A stretch of DNA of 64,000 nucleotides from Paenibacillus stellifer (lineage in GTDB: Bacteria; Bacillota; Bacilli; Paenibacillales; Paenibacillaceae). Made by a program: the position numbers and the translations under genes. The notes under the pieces were generated by a model that was given only the letters and a program-made list of their open reading frames with translations, had not been told where the DNA came from and ran no database searches. How positions within the stretch are numbered: position 1 is the first letter of the stretch; every line of letters starts with the position of its first letter. The stretch lies in assembly GCF_000758685.1 (NCBI RefSeq), contig NZ_CP009286.1, positions 650,501 through 714,500 of the forward strand, read 5' to 3'. This document shows, one piece after another, positions 38,701 through 48,582 of the stretch.

Positions 38701-39984
38701 ATGATCCGTACGCATGGCAAATGGAGAGCGGCTGGCTGCCTGCTGCTTGTCTTTATACTGAGCTTCGGAGCCCAGGGGGCCTACGCGGCCGCTTCGCCCG
38801 TCACAGCGGCGTCTGCGGCGCCGGAGACACTGGGTATCGTTACGCTCGGCGATTCGATTACAGCCGGCTACGAGCCTGGCATGACGCTGAATTCGCAGGC
38901 TTACGGCTATTCGGAACGGCTGCTGGAGCAGGCCTGGTTCCACGGACAGCGGGCCACGCTTGGCAACTACGGCATTCTGGGGCTGACCACAGCCGGGCTC
39001 CGCAACTATACGGCCGCTCTCAAGGACGGAACAACCATCAGTGCAAGCACGATACAGCCGGGCATCTCCGATCCGCGGATGGATGATTTCGCGGCCAAGG
39101 CGGCTCAGACGAAGGCCGATCTTGCCGGCGCGAAGCTGATCGCCATCACGATCGGCGGCAATGATGTCAGCAGCCTGCTGCTGGATGCCAAAAATCTGAC
39201 GGACGCCGAATTGCAGGCACGGGTTCAGCAGATGCTGGCATCCTACACGACGAACGTCACCGCCGCCCTGGAGAATATCCGGGCGATCAATCCGACCGCT
39301 ACGATTATACTGGCAGACCAGTATCAGCCTGTGCCAAGTCTCTATGCCGGGTCCAGTTACAGCAAGCTGATGAGCGCAGCGGCAAGCTTCACCCAGACGA
39401 CCGACGCACTGGTTCAGCAAGTTACACGCACCGACGCCCCTGTGCTGGTGGCGCATGTGGCCGCCCGGTTCGCCGGGCAGGAGAGCTCGCTGACGCATAT
39501 TATCTCGCATACCGATTTTCACCCGACGCAGCTCGGATATGAGACGATCGCGAAGGTCTTCACCGAAATGCTCTGGGGCGACTACCGGGTGCCCAGCACG
39601 TTCCTGACGGCGACGGCCTCCCCGCGTCCGATGACGATTGTAGTGAACGGAACCGAACTGAACACGCCGAACAAGCCGATCAACAAGGGCGGACAGAACT
39701 TTCTGCCGCTGGCCGATATTGTGAAAGCAATGGGAGCGTCAGGCACCTGGGACAATAAAACGTCCAGCGCGACCATTGTATACAGCGGACGCACCGCCGT
39801 CATTACGATCGGCTCCAAGACGATGACGGTGAACGGCCAGAAGGTTCAGGTCGTAGGCCCGGCGTTCTTGCAGAAGAGCGGCAAGGAAGTCAAAACCTAC
39901 CTGCCGCTGGCGGCTCTTGCCTCCGGACTCGGATTTGATGTTCAGTACAGCGCGCAGCTGCGTACCGCTTTTATAAATCCTTAA
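38701..39984 (+). CDS. Secreted SGNH-type lipase/esterase with C-terminal wall-associated domain
   Basis: A 427-residue exported protein. Signal peptide about 1-30 (LLLVFILSFGAQGAYA). SGNH hydrolase domain: block I LGDSITAGYEP with the nucleophile Ser, Gly in YGILGLTT, block III IGGNDVS, block V DFHPTQLGYE with Asp and His. The last 110 residues are a copper-amine-oxidase-N-like domain (VVNGTELNTPNKPINKGGQNFLPLADIVKAMG), common in Paenibacillus exoproteins. GGAGG precedes the ATG. Likely acts on acyl or acetyl esters in the cell wall or outside; the substrate is unknown. Confidence 0.87.
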   Translation: MIRTHGKWRAAGCLLLVFILSFGAQGAYAAASPVTAASAAPETLGIVTLGDSITAGYEPGMTLNSQAYGYSERLLEQAWFHGQRATLGNYGILGLTTAGLRNYTAALKDGTTISASTIQPGISDPRMDDFAAKAAQTKADLAGAKLIAITIGGNDVSSLLLDAKNLTDAELQARVQQMLASYTTNVTAALENIRAINPTATIILADQYQPVPSLYAGSSYSKLMSAAASFTQTTDALVQQVTRTDAPVLVAHVAARFAGQESSLTHIISHTDFHPTQLGYETIAKVFTEMLWGDYRVPSTFLTATASPRPMTIVVNGTELNTPNKPINKGGQNFLPLADIVKAMGASGTWDNKTSSATIVYSGRTAVITIGSKTMTVNGQKVQVVGPAFLQKSGKEVKTYLPLAALASGLGFDVQYSAQLRTAFINP

Positions 39985-40046
39985 ATATAGTAATCCTAGA
40001 ACAGGCGCGCCTGTAATAACAATTGAAGTAAAGGTGGAGAAGAACG

Positions 40047-40652
40047 TTGTCTCAGGCATATTTTAAACGGGATTATGTATTGACCATGGATGATATCGTA
40101 AGGGAGGGGCATCCGGCGCTGCGCGAGGTCACGAAGCCGGTACCGATGCCGTTGTCGCAGGAGGACCGCGATTCGCTGCACTGCATGCTGCAATTCCTGA
40201 AGAACAGCCAGGACGAGGAGCTGGCCGAGAAGTATAAGCTCCGGTCGGGCGTCGGCCTGTCGGCCAACCAGGTCGGGCTGAACAAGCGGATGTTCGTGAT
40301 GTACACCTCCGACGAGCAGGGACGTCTGCATGAGTATGCCCTGGTCAATCCCAAAATCGTCAGCCATTCAGTCTCCATGATCTATTTGCCGGAGAGCGAA
40401 GGCTGCCTGTCGGTCGACCGCCCGATTCAGGGCTTCGTGCCGCGTTATGAGTCAGTGAAGATAAAAGCCTATGATCTGTGCAAGGAGCAGGCGGTACTGT
40501 TGAAATTCAAGGGCTACACCTCGATCGTTATTCAGCATGAAATGGATCACCTTGACGGCGTCATGTTCTATGACCGGATCAATCAGGAGAACCCCTTCAA
40601 GCTTCCGCCGAATGTGCCGATTCGCAGTCTGTACAGCTCCAGAGAAGAGTAG
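40047..40652 (+). CDS. def: Peptide deformylase
   Basis: A 201-residue metalloenzyme removing the formyl group from nascent proteins. Motif 1 reads GVGLSANQVG (usual GxGLAAxQ), motif 2 EGCLSVD with the metal Cys, motif 3 QHEMDHLDG with two metal His and catalytic Glu. Similar to the longer Staphylococcus-type Def. TTG at 40047 has GGTGGAG seven bases upstream; ATG at 40086 has no ribosome site. The gene stands alone with a terminator. Confidence 0.93.
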   Translation: MSQAYFKRDYVLTMDDIVREGHPALREVTKPVPMPLSQEDRDSLHCMLQFLKNSQDEELAEKYKLRSGVGLSANQVGLNKRMFVMYTSDEQGRLHEYALVNPKIVSHSVSMIYLPESEGCLSVDRPIQGFVPRYESVKIKAYDLCKEQAVLLKFKGYTSIVIQHEMDHLDGVMFYDRINQENPFKLPPNVPIRSLYSSREE

Positions 40653-40712
40653 CAGGGGATTTGCAAAACAAAGAATAATTTTCAGCAAACACGTGTAAAT
40701 TACAACTAAGGC

Positions 40713-40747
40713 GGCTGCCGCATCCTGAGGGAACGGCGGCCGTTTTT
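40713..40747 (+). terminator. Terminator of def
   Basis: GGCTGCCG (40713-40720) pairs with CGGCGGCC (40734-40741), one G-U pair, followed by GTTTTT. Confidence 0.8.
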
Positions 40748-40776
40748 GCGCGATGTTTAATCTTATCCTCATGGCA

Positions 40777-40830
40777 TAAAAAGAACGCCGGCCTCGCAGG
40801 ACATTCCGAATGTCTCTGCACAGCCGGCGT
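40777..40830 (-). terminator. Terminator of hemL
   Basis: ACGCCGGC (40785-40792) pairs with GCCGGCGT (40823-40830), with inner GACATT/AATGTC; a T run follows on the minus strand. Confidence 0.85.
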
Positions 40831-40864
40831 CTGCCGTGAAGCGGCTTCCCGTGAGCGGGAAGCT

Positions 40865-42184
40865 TTAGCGTTCTTCCTTCATGGCGCGGAAGGAAGCCTC
40901 GGCCGCCTCCAGGGTGGCGTCGATATCTTCGTCGGTGTGAGCGGTGGTCAGGAACCAGGCCTCGTATTTCGAAGGGGCCAGATTGACGCCGCGCTCCAGC
41001 ATGTGGCGGAAGAAGCGGCCGAATGCCTCTCCGTCCGTATCCTGCGCCTCGTCATAATTCGTGACCGGGTGATCGCAGAAATGGGTGGAGAAGGAGCCGC
41101 GGATGCGGTTGATCGTCAGCGGGATGCCATGCCGCGCGGCCGATTCACCCAGGCCGTCCGTCAGCCGGATCGCGAGCCGCTCCATCTCTTCGTATACGCC
41201 CTCTCCCTGGAGAACCTCCAGGCAGGCGATGCCAGCCGAGATGGATGCCGGGTTGCCGGCCATCGTTCCGGCTTGGTAGGCCGGTCCAAGAGGCGCAACC
41301 TGGTCCATGATCTCCTTGCGGCCGCCGTAAGCTCCGATGGGGAGGCCGCCGCCGAAGATTTTACCCATCGCCGTCAGATCCGGGATGATCTCGTCATGAT
41401 TTGCAAGGCCCGCGTAGTTCTGCGCGCCGCCGTAGTGGAAGCGGAAGTTCGTAATGACTTCGTCATAAATAACCAGGGAGCCGTTGTCATGCGCCAGCTT
41501 GCACATGCCCTCCAGGAAGCCCGGCTTCGGCATAACCATGCCGAAGTTGCCGACGATTGGCTCGACCATGACGGCTGCGATGTCGTCGCCCCACTTGTCG
41601 AGCGCCTCGCGCAGCCCGTCCAGGCTGTTGAAGGGAACGGTGATGACTTCGTGGGCGATGCTGACCGGGATGCCGGCGCTGTCCGGGATGCCGAGCGTCG
41701 ATGGGCCGGAGCCAGCGGCGACGAGCACGAGGTCGGAGTGGCCGTGGTAGCAGCCGGCGAATTTCAATATTTTGCTCCGTCCGGTGTAGGCCCGGGCCAC
41801 GCGGATTGTGGACATGACGGCCTCGGTGCCGGAGTTGACGAACCGGACCTTGTCCAGCGACGGGATCGCTTCTTTGATCATCTTGGCAAGCGTGATCTCA
41901 AGCTCTGTCGGTGTACCATAGAGCACACCGTTCTGGGCGGCTTTGGTGATGGCGGCCGTGATATGCGGGTGGGCGAAGCCGGTAATGACGGGGCCGAACG
42001 CCGCGAGATAATCGATGTAGCGGTTGCCGTCCGCATCCCAGAAATAAGCGCCCGAGGCGCGTTCCATGAAGACGGGAGCGCCGCCGCCTACCGCTTTGTA
42101 GGAGCGGGAGGGGCTGTTGACGCCGCCAACTATGTGCTGGAGCGCTTCCTGGTACAGTTGTTCGGATTTGGAGTGGTTTAGCAT
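40865..42184 (-). CDS. hemL: Glutamate-1-semialdehyde 2,1-aminomutase
   Basis: A 439-residue PLP enzyme making 5-aminolevulinate for haem synthesis. [77 protein letters not shown] and the PLP-Lys motif [16 protein letters not shown]. The IDYLAAFGP and FRFHYGG variants suggest the second, GsaB-like paralogue found beside HemL in Bacillus, rather than the hem-operon enzyme; no other hem genes are near. The ATG at 42193 abuts GAAAGG, so ATG 42184, nine bases from it, is chosen. Confidence 0.88.
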   Translation of the reverse strand: MLNHSKSEQLYQEALQHIVGGVNSPSRSYKAVGGGAPVFMERASGAYFWDADGNRYIDYLAAFGPVITGFAHPHITAAITKAAQNGVLYGTPTELEITLAKMIKEAIPSLDKVRFVNSGTEAVMSTIRVARAYTGRSKILKFAGCYHGHSDLVLVAAGSGPSTLGIPDSAGIPVSIAHEVITVPFNSLDGLREALDKWGDDIAAVMVEPIVGNFGMVMPKPGFLEGMCKLAHDNGSLVIYDEVITNFRFHYGGAQNYAGLANHDEIIPDLTAMGKIFGGGLPIGAYGGRKEIMDQVAPLGPAYQAGTMAGNPASISAGIACLEVLQGEGVYEEMERLAIRLTDGLGESAARHGIPLTINRIRGSFSTHFCDHPVTNYDEAQDTDGEAFGRFFRHMLERGVNLAPSKYEAWFLTTAHTDEDIDATLEAAEASFRAMKEER

Positions 42185-42217
42185 TTGGGTCATCCTTTCG
42201 ATTGTCGGCGCATGAGG

Positions 42218-42259
42218 AAGCGGGCGGCCGGCGGTCGTCCCGCCGTACTCCGCCCGCTT
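42218..42259 (-). terminator. GC-rich double hairpin between lcp and hemL
   Basis: AAGCGGGCGG (42218-42227) pairs with CCGCCCGCTT (42250-42259), enclosing CGGCGG/CCGCCG. There is no T run. It may stop transcription from the LCP gene before hemL, or act as a leader structure. Confidence 0.45.
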
Positions 42260-42340
42260 GCCGGGGCTATGCGCCTGATTGATGCTTTCGGTTTCCGGTG
42301 ATGCCTTTAGAGCAAAGAGTCCCGCCCGCCAGGGCTTCCG

Positions 42341-43387
42341 CTACTTCGAGGCGGAAGCGGAGGGCAGTGGAGAACCGGAGACGGGCGGAGAAGCCAGCGG
42401 TACCGTATTGGCCATCGTCTCCTGAACGAACTGCTTCAGTGCATCAAGATCGCTGACACCGAGCACGGAAGAGCCTTTGACCGTCTCTTCCTTCAACAGC
42501 TTCATCGGCGGGATCTGCTCGCTGCCCGCCACGCTGCTGTCATAGCCGACGCTTGCCAGCTTCCACATATCGGTCACCGAAAGGTTGGTGTCGATGTACG
42601 GGGTGACCTCATTCAGGATCGTCGGAAGCTTGACGAGCGATGTGGTGCTCTTGAGCTTGTCGGCCACGGCGCTCATGAATGCGCGCTGGCGCTGTGTGCG
42701 CGTATAGTCCGAGGTGGCGTCATGCCGGAAGCGGACATACTGCAGGGCCTTGTTGCCGTCCAGATGCTGATATCCGGCCTTGAGGTCGATATCGTATTCC
42801 GGACCGTCGGCCTTGGTCTTGTACACCATGTCCTTCTCGACCTTATAGTCGATGCCGCCGACCGCGTCGATCAGCTTGATAAATCCCTGGAAGTCGGTAT
42901 ACACATAATATTGAATCGGGATGCCAAGAAGATCGCTTACGGTCTTCATTGCCGTGTTCGGGCCGTATATGATAGCGGTGTTGATACGGTCCCGCCCGTG
43001 ATCGGGGATCGAGACGTATGTATCCCGAAGAATAGAGAAGACATGGGCCTTCTTCGATACCGGGTCGAGCGAGGCGACCATCATCGTGTCGGACCGAGGG
43101 ATTTCCCCTTTCTTCACGCCGCGCGCGTCCACACCCATCAGGAGAATGTTAACGGGCTCCGTTCCTTCCCATTTCGGGGGATCGGGTGTATTGACATCCA
43201 CGGTTTCAATATTTTGGAAGGGGGAAGCCGATCCTGTCTTGTGCAGGCTGTCCAGACTGTTATAGATCGAGCTGAAATAGTAAGCCGCGCCTCCGGCCAG
43301 GAGCAGCAGCACGATGAACAGGCTCCAGAGCAGGGGTCTCTTCCCGGACTTTTTCTTCTTCGCATGTCGTTTCGAGCGTGGCGGCAT
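42341..43387 (-). CDS. LytR-CpsA-Psr (LCP) family protein
   Basis: A 348-residue protein with a basic N-terminus, one membrane helix (LLWSLFIVLLLLAGGAAYYF) and an outer LCP domain, which ligates teichoic acids or other undecaprenyl-linked glycans to peptidoglycan. Motifs: NILLMGVDARG, RSDTMMVASLDP, FSILRDTYVSIPDHGRDRINTA and QYVRFRHDATSDYTRTQRQ carry the catalytic Arg and Asp. The C-terminus is Ser/Pro-rich. AAAGGAAG sets the start at 43387. The tagO-like gene 4 kb away would supply the lipid-linked glycan. Confidence 0.9.
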   Translation of the reverse strand: MPPRSKRHAKKKKSGKRPLLWSLFIVLLLLAGGAAYYFSSIYNSLDSLHKTGSASPFQNIETVDVNTPDPPKWEGTEPVNILLMGVDARGVKKGEIPRSDTMMVASLDPVSKKAHVFSILRDTYVSIPDHGRDRINTAIIYGPNTAMKTVSDLLGIPIQYYVYTDFQGFIKLIDAVGGIDYKVEKDMVYKTKADGPEYDIDLKAGYQHLDGNKALQYVRFRHDATSDYTRTQRQRAFMSAVADKLKSTTSLVKLPTILNEVTPYIDTNLSVTDMWKLASVGYDSSVAGSEQIPPMKLLKEETVKGSSVLGVSDLDALKQFVQETMANTVPLASPPVSGSPLPSASASK

Positions 43388-43515
43388 GTGGGACTCTTCC
43401 TTTCGCATTCACATTCCCTACATTATAATTTCTTTTACAGCTACAATCAATTTAACCGCTCACCGGGCGAAAGCGCCGGATGGGTCATTCTGCACACGAA
43501 AGGAATACATATCCT

Positions 43516-43983
43516 ATGGAAGAGTTGTCGATCGGCCAGGAGGCGCCGGATTTTACGCTGCCCGCTTCGGACGGAAGCACGGTTTCCTTAAGCCAGTACA
43601 GAGGACGCAAGGTCGTTCTTTATTTTTATCCGAAAAATATGACCCCGGGCTGCACACAGGAAGCCTGTGAGTTCCGCGACGCAAGCGACCGGATTTCGTC
43701 GGCCGGAGCTGTCGTTCTCGGGGTAAGCCCGGACAGCCTGGCCTCGCATGCGAAGTTCATCGCCAAGAATGGCCTGCCCTTTCTGCTGCTGTCCGACGAG
43801 GACCACAGCGTAAGCGGACTTTACGGCGTCTGGCAGCTGAAGAAGCTGTACGGCAAGGAGTTCATGGGGGTTGTCCGCTCAACCTTTTTGATTGATGAAC
43901 AGGGGAAGATTCAGGATATGTGGACAAAGGTCCGGGTGAAGGGTCATGCCGAGGCTGTAACGGAAAGTCTCAGCCGGGAGTAG
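43516..43983 (+). CDS. bcp: Thiol peroxidase Bcp (peroxiredoxin Q)
   Basis: A 155-residue peroxiredoxin reducing organic and hydrogen peroxides. Peroxidatic Cys46 and resolving Cys51 lie in PGCTQEAC, five apart, as in atypical 2-Cys BCP. Blocks QEAPDFTLPASDG, VVLYFYPKNMTPGC, LGVSPDS and RSTFLIDEQGKIQ. GAAAGGAA lies ten bases before the ATG. It is divergent from the LCP gene. Confidence 0.93.
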   Translation: MEELSIGQEAPDFTLPASDGSTVSLSQYRGRKVVLYFYPKNMTPGCTQEACEFRDASDRISSAGAVVLGVSPDSLASHAKFIAKNGLPFLLLSDEDHSVSGLYGVWQLKKLYGKEFMGVVRSTFLIDEQGKIQDMWTKVRVKGHAEAVTESLSRE

Positions 43984-44020
43984 CCTGTCAAGCCGTGTTA
44001 GCAAAAAGTTGCATTTTTAA

Positions 44021-44038
44021 CTGTTACATTTTTAACAG
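44021..44038. promoter_or_regulatory. Rex-like palindrome upstream of the activase fusion gene
   Basis: CTGTTACATTTTTAACAG has 6-bp arms CTGTTA/TAACAG and matches the clostridial-type Rex box TTGTTAA-N4-TTAACAA at 11 of its 14 defined positions. It is 68 bases before the start. Rex senses NADH/NAD+ and derepresses fermentation genes; the match suggests redox control but is unproven. Confidence 0.4.
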
Positions 44039-44105
44039 CTTGTACAGGCCCCTTATGTGATAAATTTCCTATATAGGTGAATTTACCATAAGGCATGGTG
44101 ATGGC

Positions 44106-47100
44106 GTGATGGTGCTTAGCATCGGACTGGACGTTGGATCCACCACGGCGAAACTGGTTGTGATGGAAGGGTCAAAGATCGTCCACGAACATTATGTAAG
44201 ACATTACAGTGATATTAAAAATGCAGTCCTGTCTCTGCTGGGGCAGGTCATAGGCTTGTTCCCCGGAGAGAGGGCTGCGCTTTCGGTAAGCGGATCATCA
44301 GGACTGTCCCTGTCGAGGCTGGCGGATGTTCCCTTTGTTCAAGAGGTTGTCGCCTGCACGAAGGCGATCGGCGAGCTGCTGCCCTCCTGCGATACGGCGA
44401 TTGAGCTCGGAGGAGAGGACGCCAAGATCATTTATTTGACCGGCGGCGTGGAGCAGCGGATGAACAACGCCTGCGCGGGAGGGACGGGTGCGTTCATCGA
44501 CCAGATGGCGGCGCTGCTTCAGACCGATCCTTCCGGTCTTGACGAGCTGGCGAAGTCTCACACGCGGATCTATCCGATCGCTTCCCGCTGCGGGGTATTC
44601 GCCAAGAGCGACGTTCAGCCGCTGCTGAACGAAGGGGCCCGCCGCGAGGACGTAGCGGCCTCGATCTTCCAGAGCATCGTGAACCAGACGATTGCGGGAC
44701 TGGCCTGCGGCCGCAAAATTCGCGGCAAGGTTGCTTTTCTCGGCGGCCCGCTGACCTACCTCTCCCAGCTTCGCGCGAGATTCGCGGAAACGCTGGAGCT
44801 GGCCGAAGAGGATATTCTGTTCCCGGAACGGTCGCAGTATTTTGTCGCGATCGGCTCTGCGCTGTCTGCCGGAGACGATGCCGTTTTGCCGCTGGCAGAA
44901 TGGCGGGAGCGGATTGCGGCCGTTGACTTCACGTCGGAACGCTCGGAAGGCGGCGATCTGCCTCGTCTGTTCGAGAGCGCGGGAGATCTTGAAGAGTTTC
45001 GGGCACGGCATGGGAAGGCCGCTGCCAAGCGCGGAGAATTGTCCTCCTACCGGGGCCGCTGCTATCTCGGCATCGACGCCGGGTCAACGACGACCAAGCT
45101 GGTGCTGACCGGAGAGCAGGATGAAATTCTGCATACCTACTACGGAAGCAATCAGGGAAATCCGCTGAAATCGGTAAGCGATGCGCTTAAGGACATTTAC
45201 CGGCTGCTGCCGGAGGGCTGCAGCATTGCCGGCGCTTACGCGACCGGATACGGCGAGGGGCTGATCAAGGCGGCGCTTCGAACCGACGGCGGCGAGGTGG
45301 AGACGGTCGCCCATTACAAGGCGGCCGCCAAATTCATGCCCGAGGTCGATTTCATCCTGGATATCGGCGGGCAGGATATGAAATGCATCAAAATTCGCGG
45401 AGGCGTCATCGACAGCCTCATGCTGAATGAAGCCTGCTCGGCGGGCTGCGGCTCGTTCCTGGAGAGCTTCGCCTCGGCGCTCGGCCTTGGTGTAGCCGAG
45501 TTCGCGCAGGCGGCGCTGCAGGCGGAGAAGCCCGTGAACCTGGGTTCCCGCTGCACCGTCTTCATGAATTCCAAGGTCAAGCAGGCGCAGAAGGAAGGCG
45601 CCTCCCTGGCCGAACTGTCGGCGGGACTCGCCTATTCCGTTATCAAGAACGCCCTTCAGAAGGTTATCAAAATCCGCAGATTCGATGAGCTGGGCAAGCA
45701 TATCATCGTTCAGGGCGGCACCTTCTATAACGAAGCTGTGCTCCGCGCCTTTGAGCAGCTCACGGGCAGAACCGTCATCCGTCCGGACATCGCCGGCGTT
45801 ATGGGAGCGTACGGCTGCGCCCTGTTGGCCCGCGAGCATGCTCCTGAGAGCGGAGCAAGCCGCTTGCTCGGCCCAGATGAACTGGAGAGCTTCACCTTCG
45901 AGGTGACGCAGGGCCGGTGCGGCCGATGCGGGAATAACTGCCCGCTGACGATCAGCCGCTTCCCTGACCGCAGCTTCCATGTGACCGGCAACCGCTGCGA
46001 GCGCGGCGCCGGAGGCAAGCGGGAGAAGAACACGCTGCCAAACCTCATGGAATACAAATACAACCGGTTCTTTGACTACCAGCCTCTGGAGGAAGCCGAG
46101 GCTGTGCGCGGCTCCGTCGGCATTCCGCGGGCGATGAACCTGTTCGAGAATTATCCGTTCTGGCATGCGTTCTTTACGGCGCTTCGCTACAAGGTTGTGC
46201 TGTCGCCGAAGTCCGACAAGAAGCTGTTCGAGAGCGGAATGGACACGATTCCGTCCGAAGCGGTCTGCTATCCGGCCAAAATGGTGCACGGGCATGTTCA
46301 AAGCCTTCTGGGAATGGGCGTGGATTTCATTTTCTATCCCGCCGTCGTCTATGAGAAGAAGGAGGATGAGACGGCGGACAATCATTTCAATTGTCCGGTC
46401 GTCGCTTCGTATCCGGAGGTCATCCGCAACAATATGGACGGTCTGAAGGAGAAGGACATTCCGCTGGTCAGCCCGTTCCTGAACTTTGACGACGTGTCGG
46501 CGCTGACCAAAGGGCTGGCCCGGGCATTTCCGGAAATTCCAAGGGAGGAAATTGCCTCCGCCGTGAAAGCCGGGCTTGCGGAAGCCGAGGCGGCCAAGAA
46601 CGACCTGCGGCGCAAGGGAGAGGAGGCGCTCTCGCTGCTCAGAGAGACCGGCGGGAAGGGCATCCTGCTGTGCGGTCACCCGTATCATGCCGATCCCGAG
46701 ATCAATCACGGCATCGCCGAGCTGATCACCGGCATGGGGCTTGCCGTATTGACCGAGGATTCGGTCTGCCACCTGGCCAAGGGCGAGAGTGATATTAATA
46801 TCGTCAACCAGTGGACCTACCATGCCCGCATTTACCGGGCGGCACGGCTCGCTACGGAGCGGCCTGATCTGGAGCTGGTTCAGCTCACCTCCTTCGGCTG
46901 CGGTATCGATGCCATTACCGGCGACGCGGTTCAGGACATCCTGGAGCGGTCGGGCAAAGTCTATACCATGATCAAGATTGACGAAATCAGCAATCTGGGA
47001 GCGGCCCGAATCCGCCTCCGGTCACTGCTCGCGGCTATGCGGGAGCGGGATAAACGGGAAATGACGCCACCACCTCCGGCGAGAGCGGAGGAGAAGCGGA

Positions 47101-48455
47101 CGACGTTCACGAAGGACATGAAATCGGCCTACACGATTCTGGCTCCGCAGATGTCCCCCATCCACTTCGAGCTGCTGGAACGGGTGTTCCAGGATTTCGG
47201 TTACCGGTTCAAGGTGCTGGAGAAATCCGGTCCCGAGACGACGGAGGAAGGGCTGAAATATGTCAACAACGACGCCTGCTATCCGGCGATCGTAACGATC
47301 GGCCAGGTTCTGTCGGCGCTGCAGAGCGGCGACTACGATCCGGACCGGACGGCTGTCGTCATGTCGCAGACCGGTGGAGGATGCCGGGCGACCAATTATA
47401 TTTCCCTGCTCCGCAAGGCGCTGAAGGATGCGGGTCTCGGCCAGATTCCCGTGCTGTCGCTGAACGCCTCCGGGCTGGAGAGCCAGCCGGGCTTCAAACT
47501 CGGCTTCAAAATGATCAACCGGATGTTCGCCGCTGCCTGCTACGGCGATCTGTTAATGCGTCTTGTGAACCATTACCGGCCTTACGAGAGCGTTCCGGGA
47601 AGCGCCGAGGCGCTGTTCCGGTGGGGGATGGAGCGGTGCAAGGACAGTCTGTCGTCCTTCTCCGTCCGCGAATACAAGCGGCTCTGCCGCGAGATCGCCG
47701 CAGAGTTCGGGCAGCTTCCCGTCACGGGAGCGGTGAAACCGCGTGTAGGAATTGTCGGTGAAATTCTGATCAAATTCCACCCGGATGCCAACAACAGGAT
47801 TATCGAGCTGATCGAGTCTGAGGGCGGAGAAGCGGTAATGCCCGATTTTATGGATTTTATCTTCTACTGCATCTACAATCCGATCTACCGGGCCGAGCAG
47901 TTCGGCAAGAGCCGCAAGCTCGGCGTCATCAATCCGATGCTCATCTCCTATCTGGAGTTGTACCGCAAGCCGGTGACGGCTGCGCTGGAGACATTGGGCC
48001 TCGCCCACAGGGACAAGAACATCTACCGCCTGGCCGAGAAGGCCGAGCGGCTTGTGTCGGTAGGCAATCAGATGGGCGAAGGCTGGTTCCTGACCGCCGA
48101 AATGATGGATCTGCTAGATCATGGAACGCCAAATATCGTGTGCATCCAGCCCTTCGCCTGTCTGCCGAACCATATCACCGGGCGCGGGACGATCAAGGGG
48201 CTCAAGGAGCTGTACCCGGCAGCCAACATTGCGGCCATCGACTACGACGCGGGGGTCAGCGTGGTGAACCAGACGAACCGGATCAAGCTCATGATGTCGA
48301 TTGCCAGAGATCTGGGCGCCGTTCAGGAACACCAGCCGCCTTCCTCCGGTCCTCAAGGGGGACGCGGAGCGGGCGAGTCTGGCGGGCTGACCGGCAAGAA
48401 AGAGAGCGCGGTTGATACGGCCAAACCTGCGGTATCGGCCTTCAGGATGAATTAA
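44106..48455 (+). CDS. Fused acyl-CoA dehydratase activase / dehydratase-like protein
   Basis: A 1,449-residue protein of the BadF/HgdC type. Residues 1-270 are one ASKHA ATPase (IGLDVGSTTAKLVV, NNACAGGTGAF, SRCGVF), 320-600 a second (LGIDAGSTTTKLVL, DIGGQDMKCI, NEACSAGCGSF, SRCTVF) with the Cys that hold a shared [4Fe-4S] cluster. A Cys-rich CGRCGNNCPLTI segment near residue 605 precedes a DUF2229 region (from about 670, MNLFENYPFWHAFF, EAVCYPAKMVHGHV) and an HgdB-like dehydratase region (from about 1010, NNDACYPAIVTIGQVL, GGGCRATNY). HgdC-type activases inject electrons into dehydratases by ATP hydrolysis, and double-cubane proteins use related modules. Its reaction is unknown. Start may be ATG 44109. 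Confidence 0.85.
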   Translation: MMVLSIGLDVGSTTAKLVVMEGSKIVHEHYVRHYSDIKNAVLSLLGQVIGLFPGERAALSVSGSSGLSLSRLADVPFVQEVVACTKAIGELLPSCDTAIELGGEDAKIIYLTGGVEQRMNNACAGGTGAFIDQMAALLQTDPSGLDELAKSHTRIYPIASRCGVFAKSDVQPLLNEGARREDVAASIFQSIVNQTIAGLACGRKIRGKVAFLGGPLTYLSQLRARFAETLELAEEDILFPERSQYFVAIGSALSAGDDAVLPLAEWRERIAAVDFTSERSEGGDLPRLFESAGDLEEFRARHGKAAAKRGELSSYRGRCYLGIDAGSTTTKLVLTGEQDEILHTYYGSNQGNPLKSVSDALKDIYRLLPEGCSIAGAYATGYGEGLIKAALRTDGGEVETVAHYKAAAKFMPEVDFILDIGGQDMKCIKIRGGVIDSLMLNEACSAGCGSFLESFASALGLGVAEFAQAALQAEKPVNLGSRCTVFMNSKVKQAQKEGASLAELSAGLAYSVIKNALQKVIKIRRFDELGKHIIVQGGTFYNEAVLRAFEQLTGRTVIRPDIAGVMGAYGCALLAREHAPESGASRLLGPDELESFTFEVTQGRCGRCGNNCPLTISRFPDRSFHVTGNRCERGAGGKREKNTLPNLMEYKYNRFFDYQPLEEAEAVRGSVGIPRAMNLFENYPFWHAFFTALRYKVVLSPKSDKKLFESGMDTIPSEAVCYPAKMVHGHVQSLLGMGVDFIFYPAVVYEKKEDETADNHFNCPVVASYPEVIRNNMDGLKEKDIPLVSPFLNFDDVSALTKGLARAFPEIPREEIASAVKAGLAEAEAAKNDLRRKGEEALSLLRETGGKGILLCGHPYHADPEINHGIAELITGMGLAVLTEDSVCHLAKGESDINIVNQWTYHARIYRAARLATERPDLELVQLTSFGCGIDAITGDAVQDILERSGKVYTMIKIDEISNLGAARIRLRSLLAAMRERDKREMTPPPPARAEEKRTTFTKDMKSAYTILAPQMSPIHFELLERVFQDFGYRFKVLEKSGPETTEEGLKYVNNDACYPAIVTIGQVLSALQSGDYDPDRTAVVMSQTGGGCRATNYISLLRKALKDAGLGQIPVLSLNASGLESQPGFKLGFKMINRMFAAACYGDLLMRLVNHYRPYESVPGSAEALFRWGMERCKDSLSSFSVREYKRLCREIAAEFGQLPVTGAVKPRVGIVGEILIKFHPDANNRIIELIESEGGEAVMPDFMDFIFYCIYNPIYRAEQFGKSRKLGVINPMLISYLELYRKPVTAALETLGLAHRDKNIYRLAEKAERLVSVGNQMGEGWFLTAEMMDLLDHGTPNIVCIQPFACLPNHITGRGTIKGLKELYPAANIAAIDYDAGVSVVNQTNRIKLMMSIARDLGAVQEHQPPSSGPQGGRGAGESGGLTGKKESAVDTAKPAVSAFRMN

Positions 48456-48533
48456 GAATAACCTGAAAAACATTATCAAACCGGCCCTTTCGAAGAGGCG
48501 ACCCTCGCTCAAGATGCAGAGGCTGCCGCACAC

Positions 48534-48575
48534 CAATACCACGCATGCAGGTATCATGCGTGGTATTGTTTTTTT
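48534..48575 (+). terminator. Terminator of the activase fusion gene
   Basis: CAATACCACGCATG (48534-48547) pairs with CATGCGTGGTATTG (48555-48568) without mismatch, then seven T. Confidence 0.9.
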
Positions 48576-48582
48576 CTCCTAG

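Noticed and set aside
38524..39522. Upstream extension of the tagO-like reading frame
   Set aside because: It runs antisense to the SGNH hydrolase gene and across the promoter at 38551-38580; the family starts at the first helix near 38523.
45084..46823. 579-codon minus-strand frame opposite the activase fusion gene
   Set aside because: Antisense shadow of a clear conserved gene, with no ribosome site and no recognisable domain.
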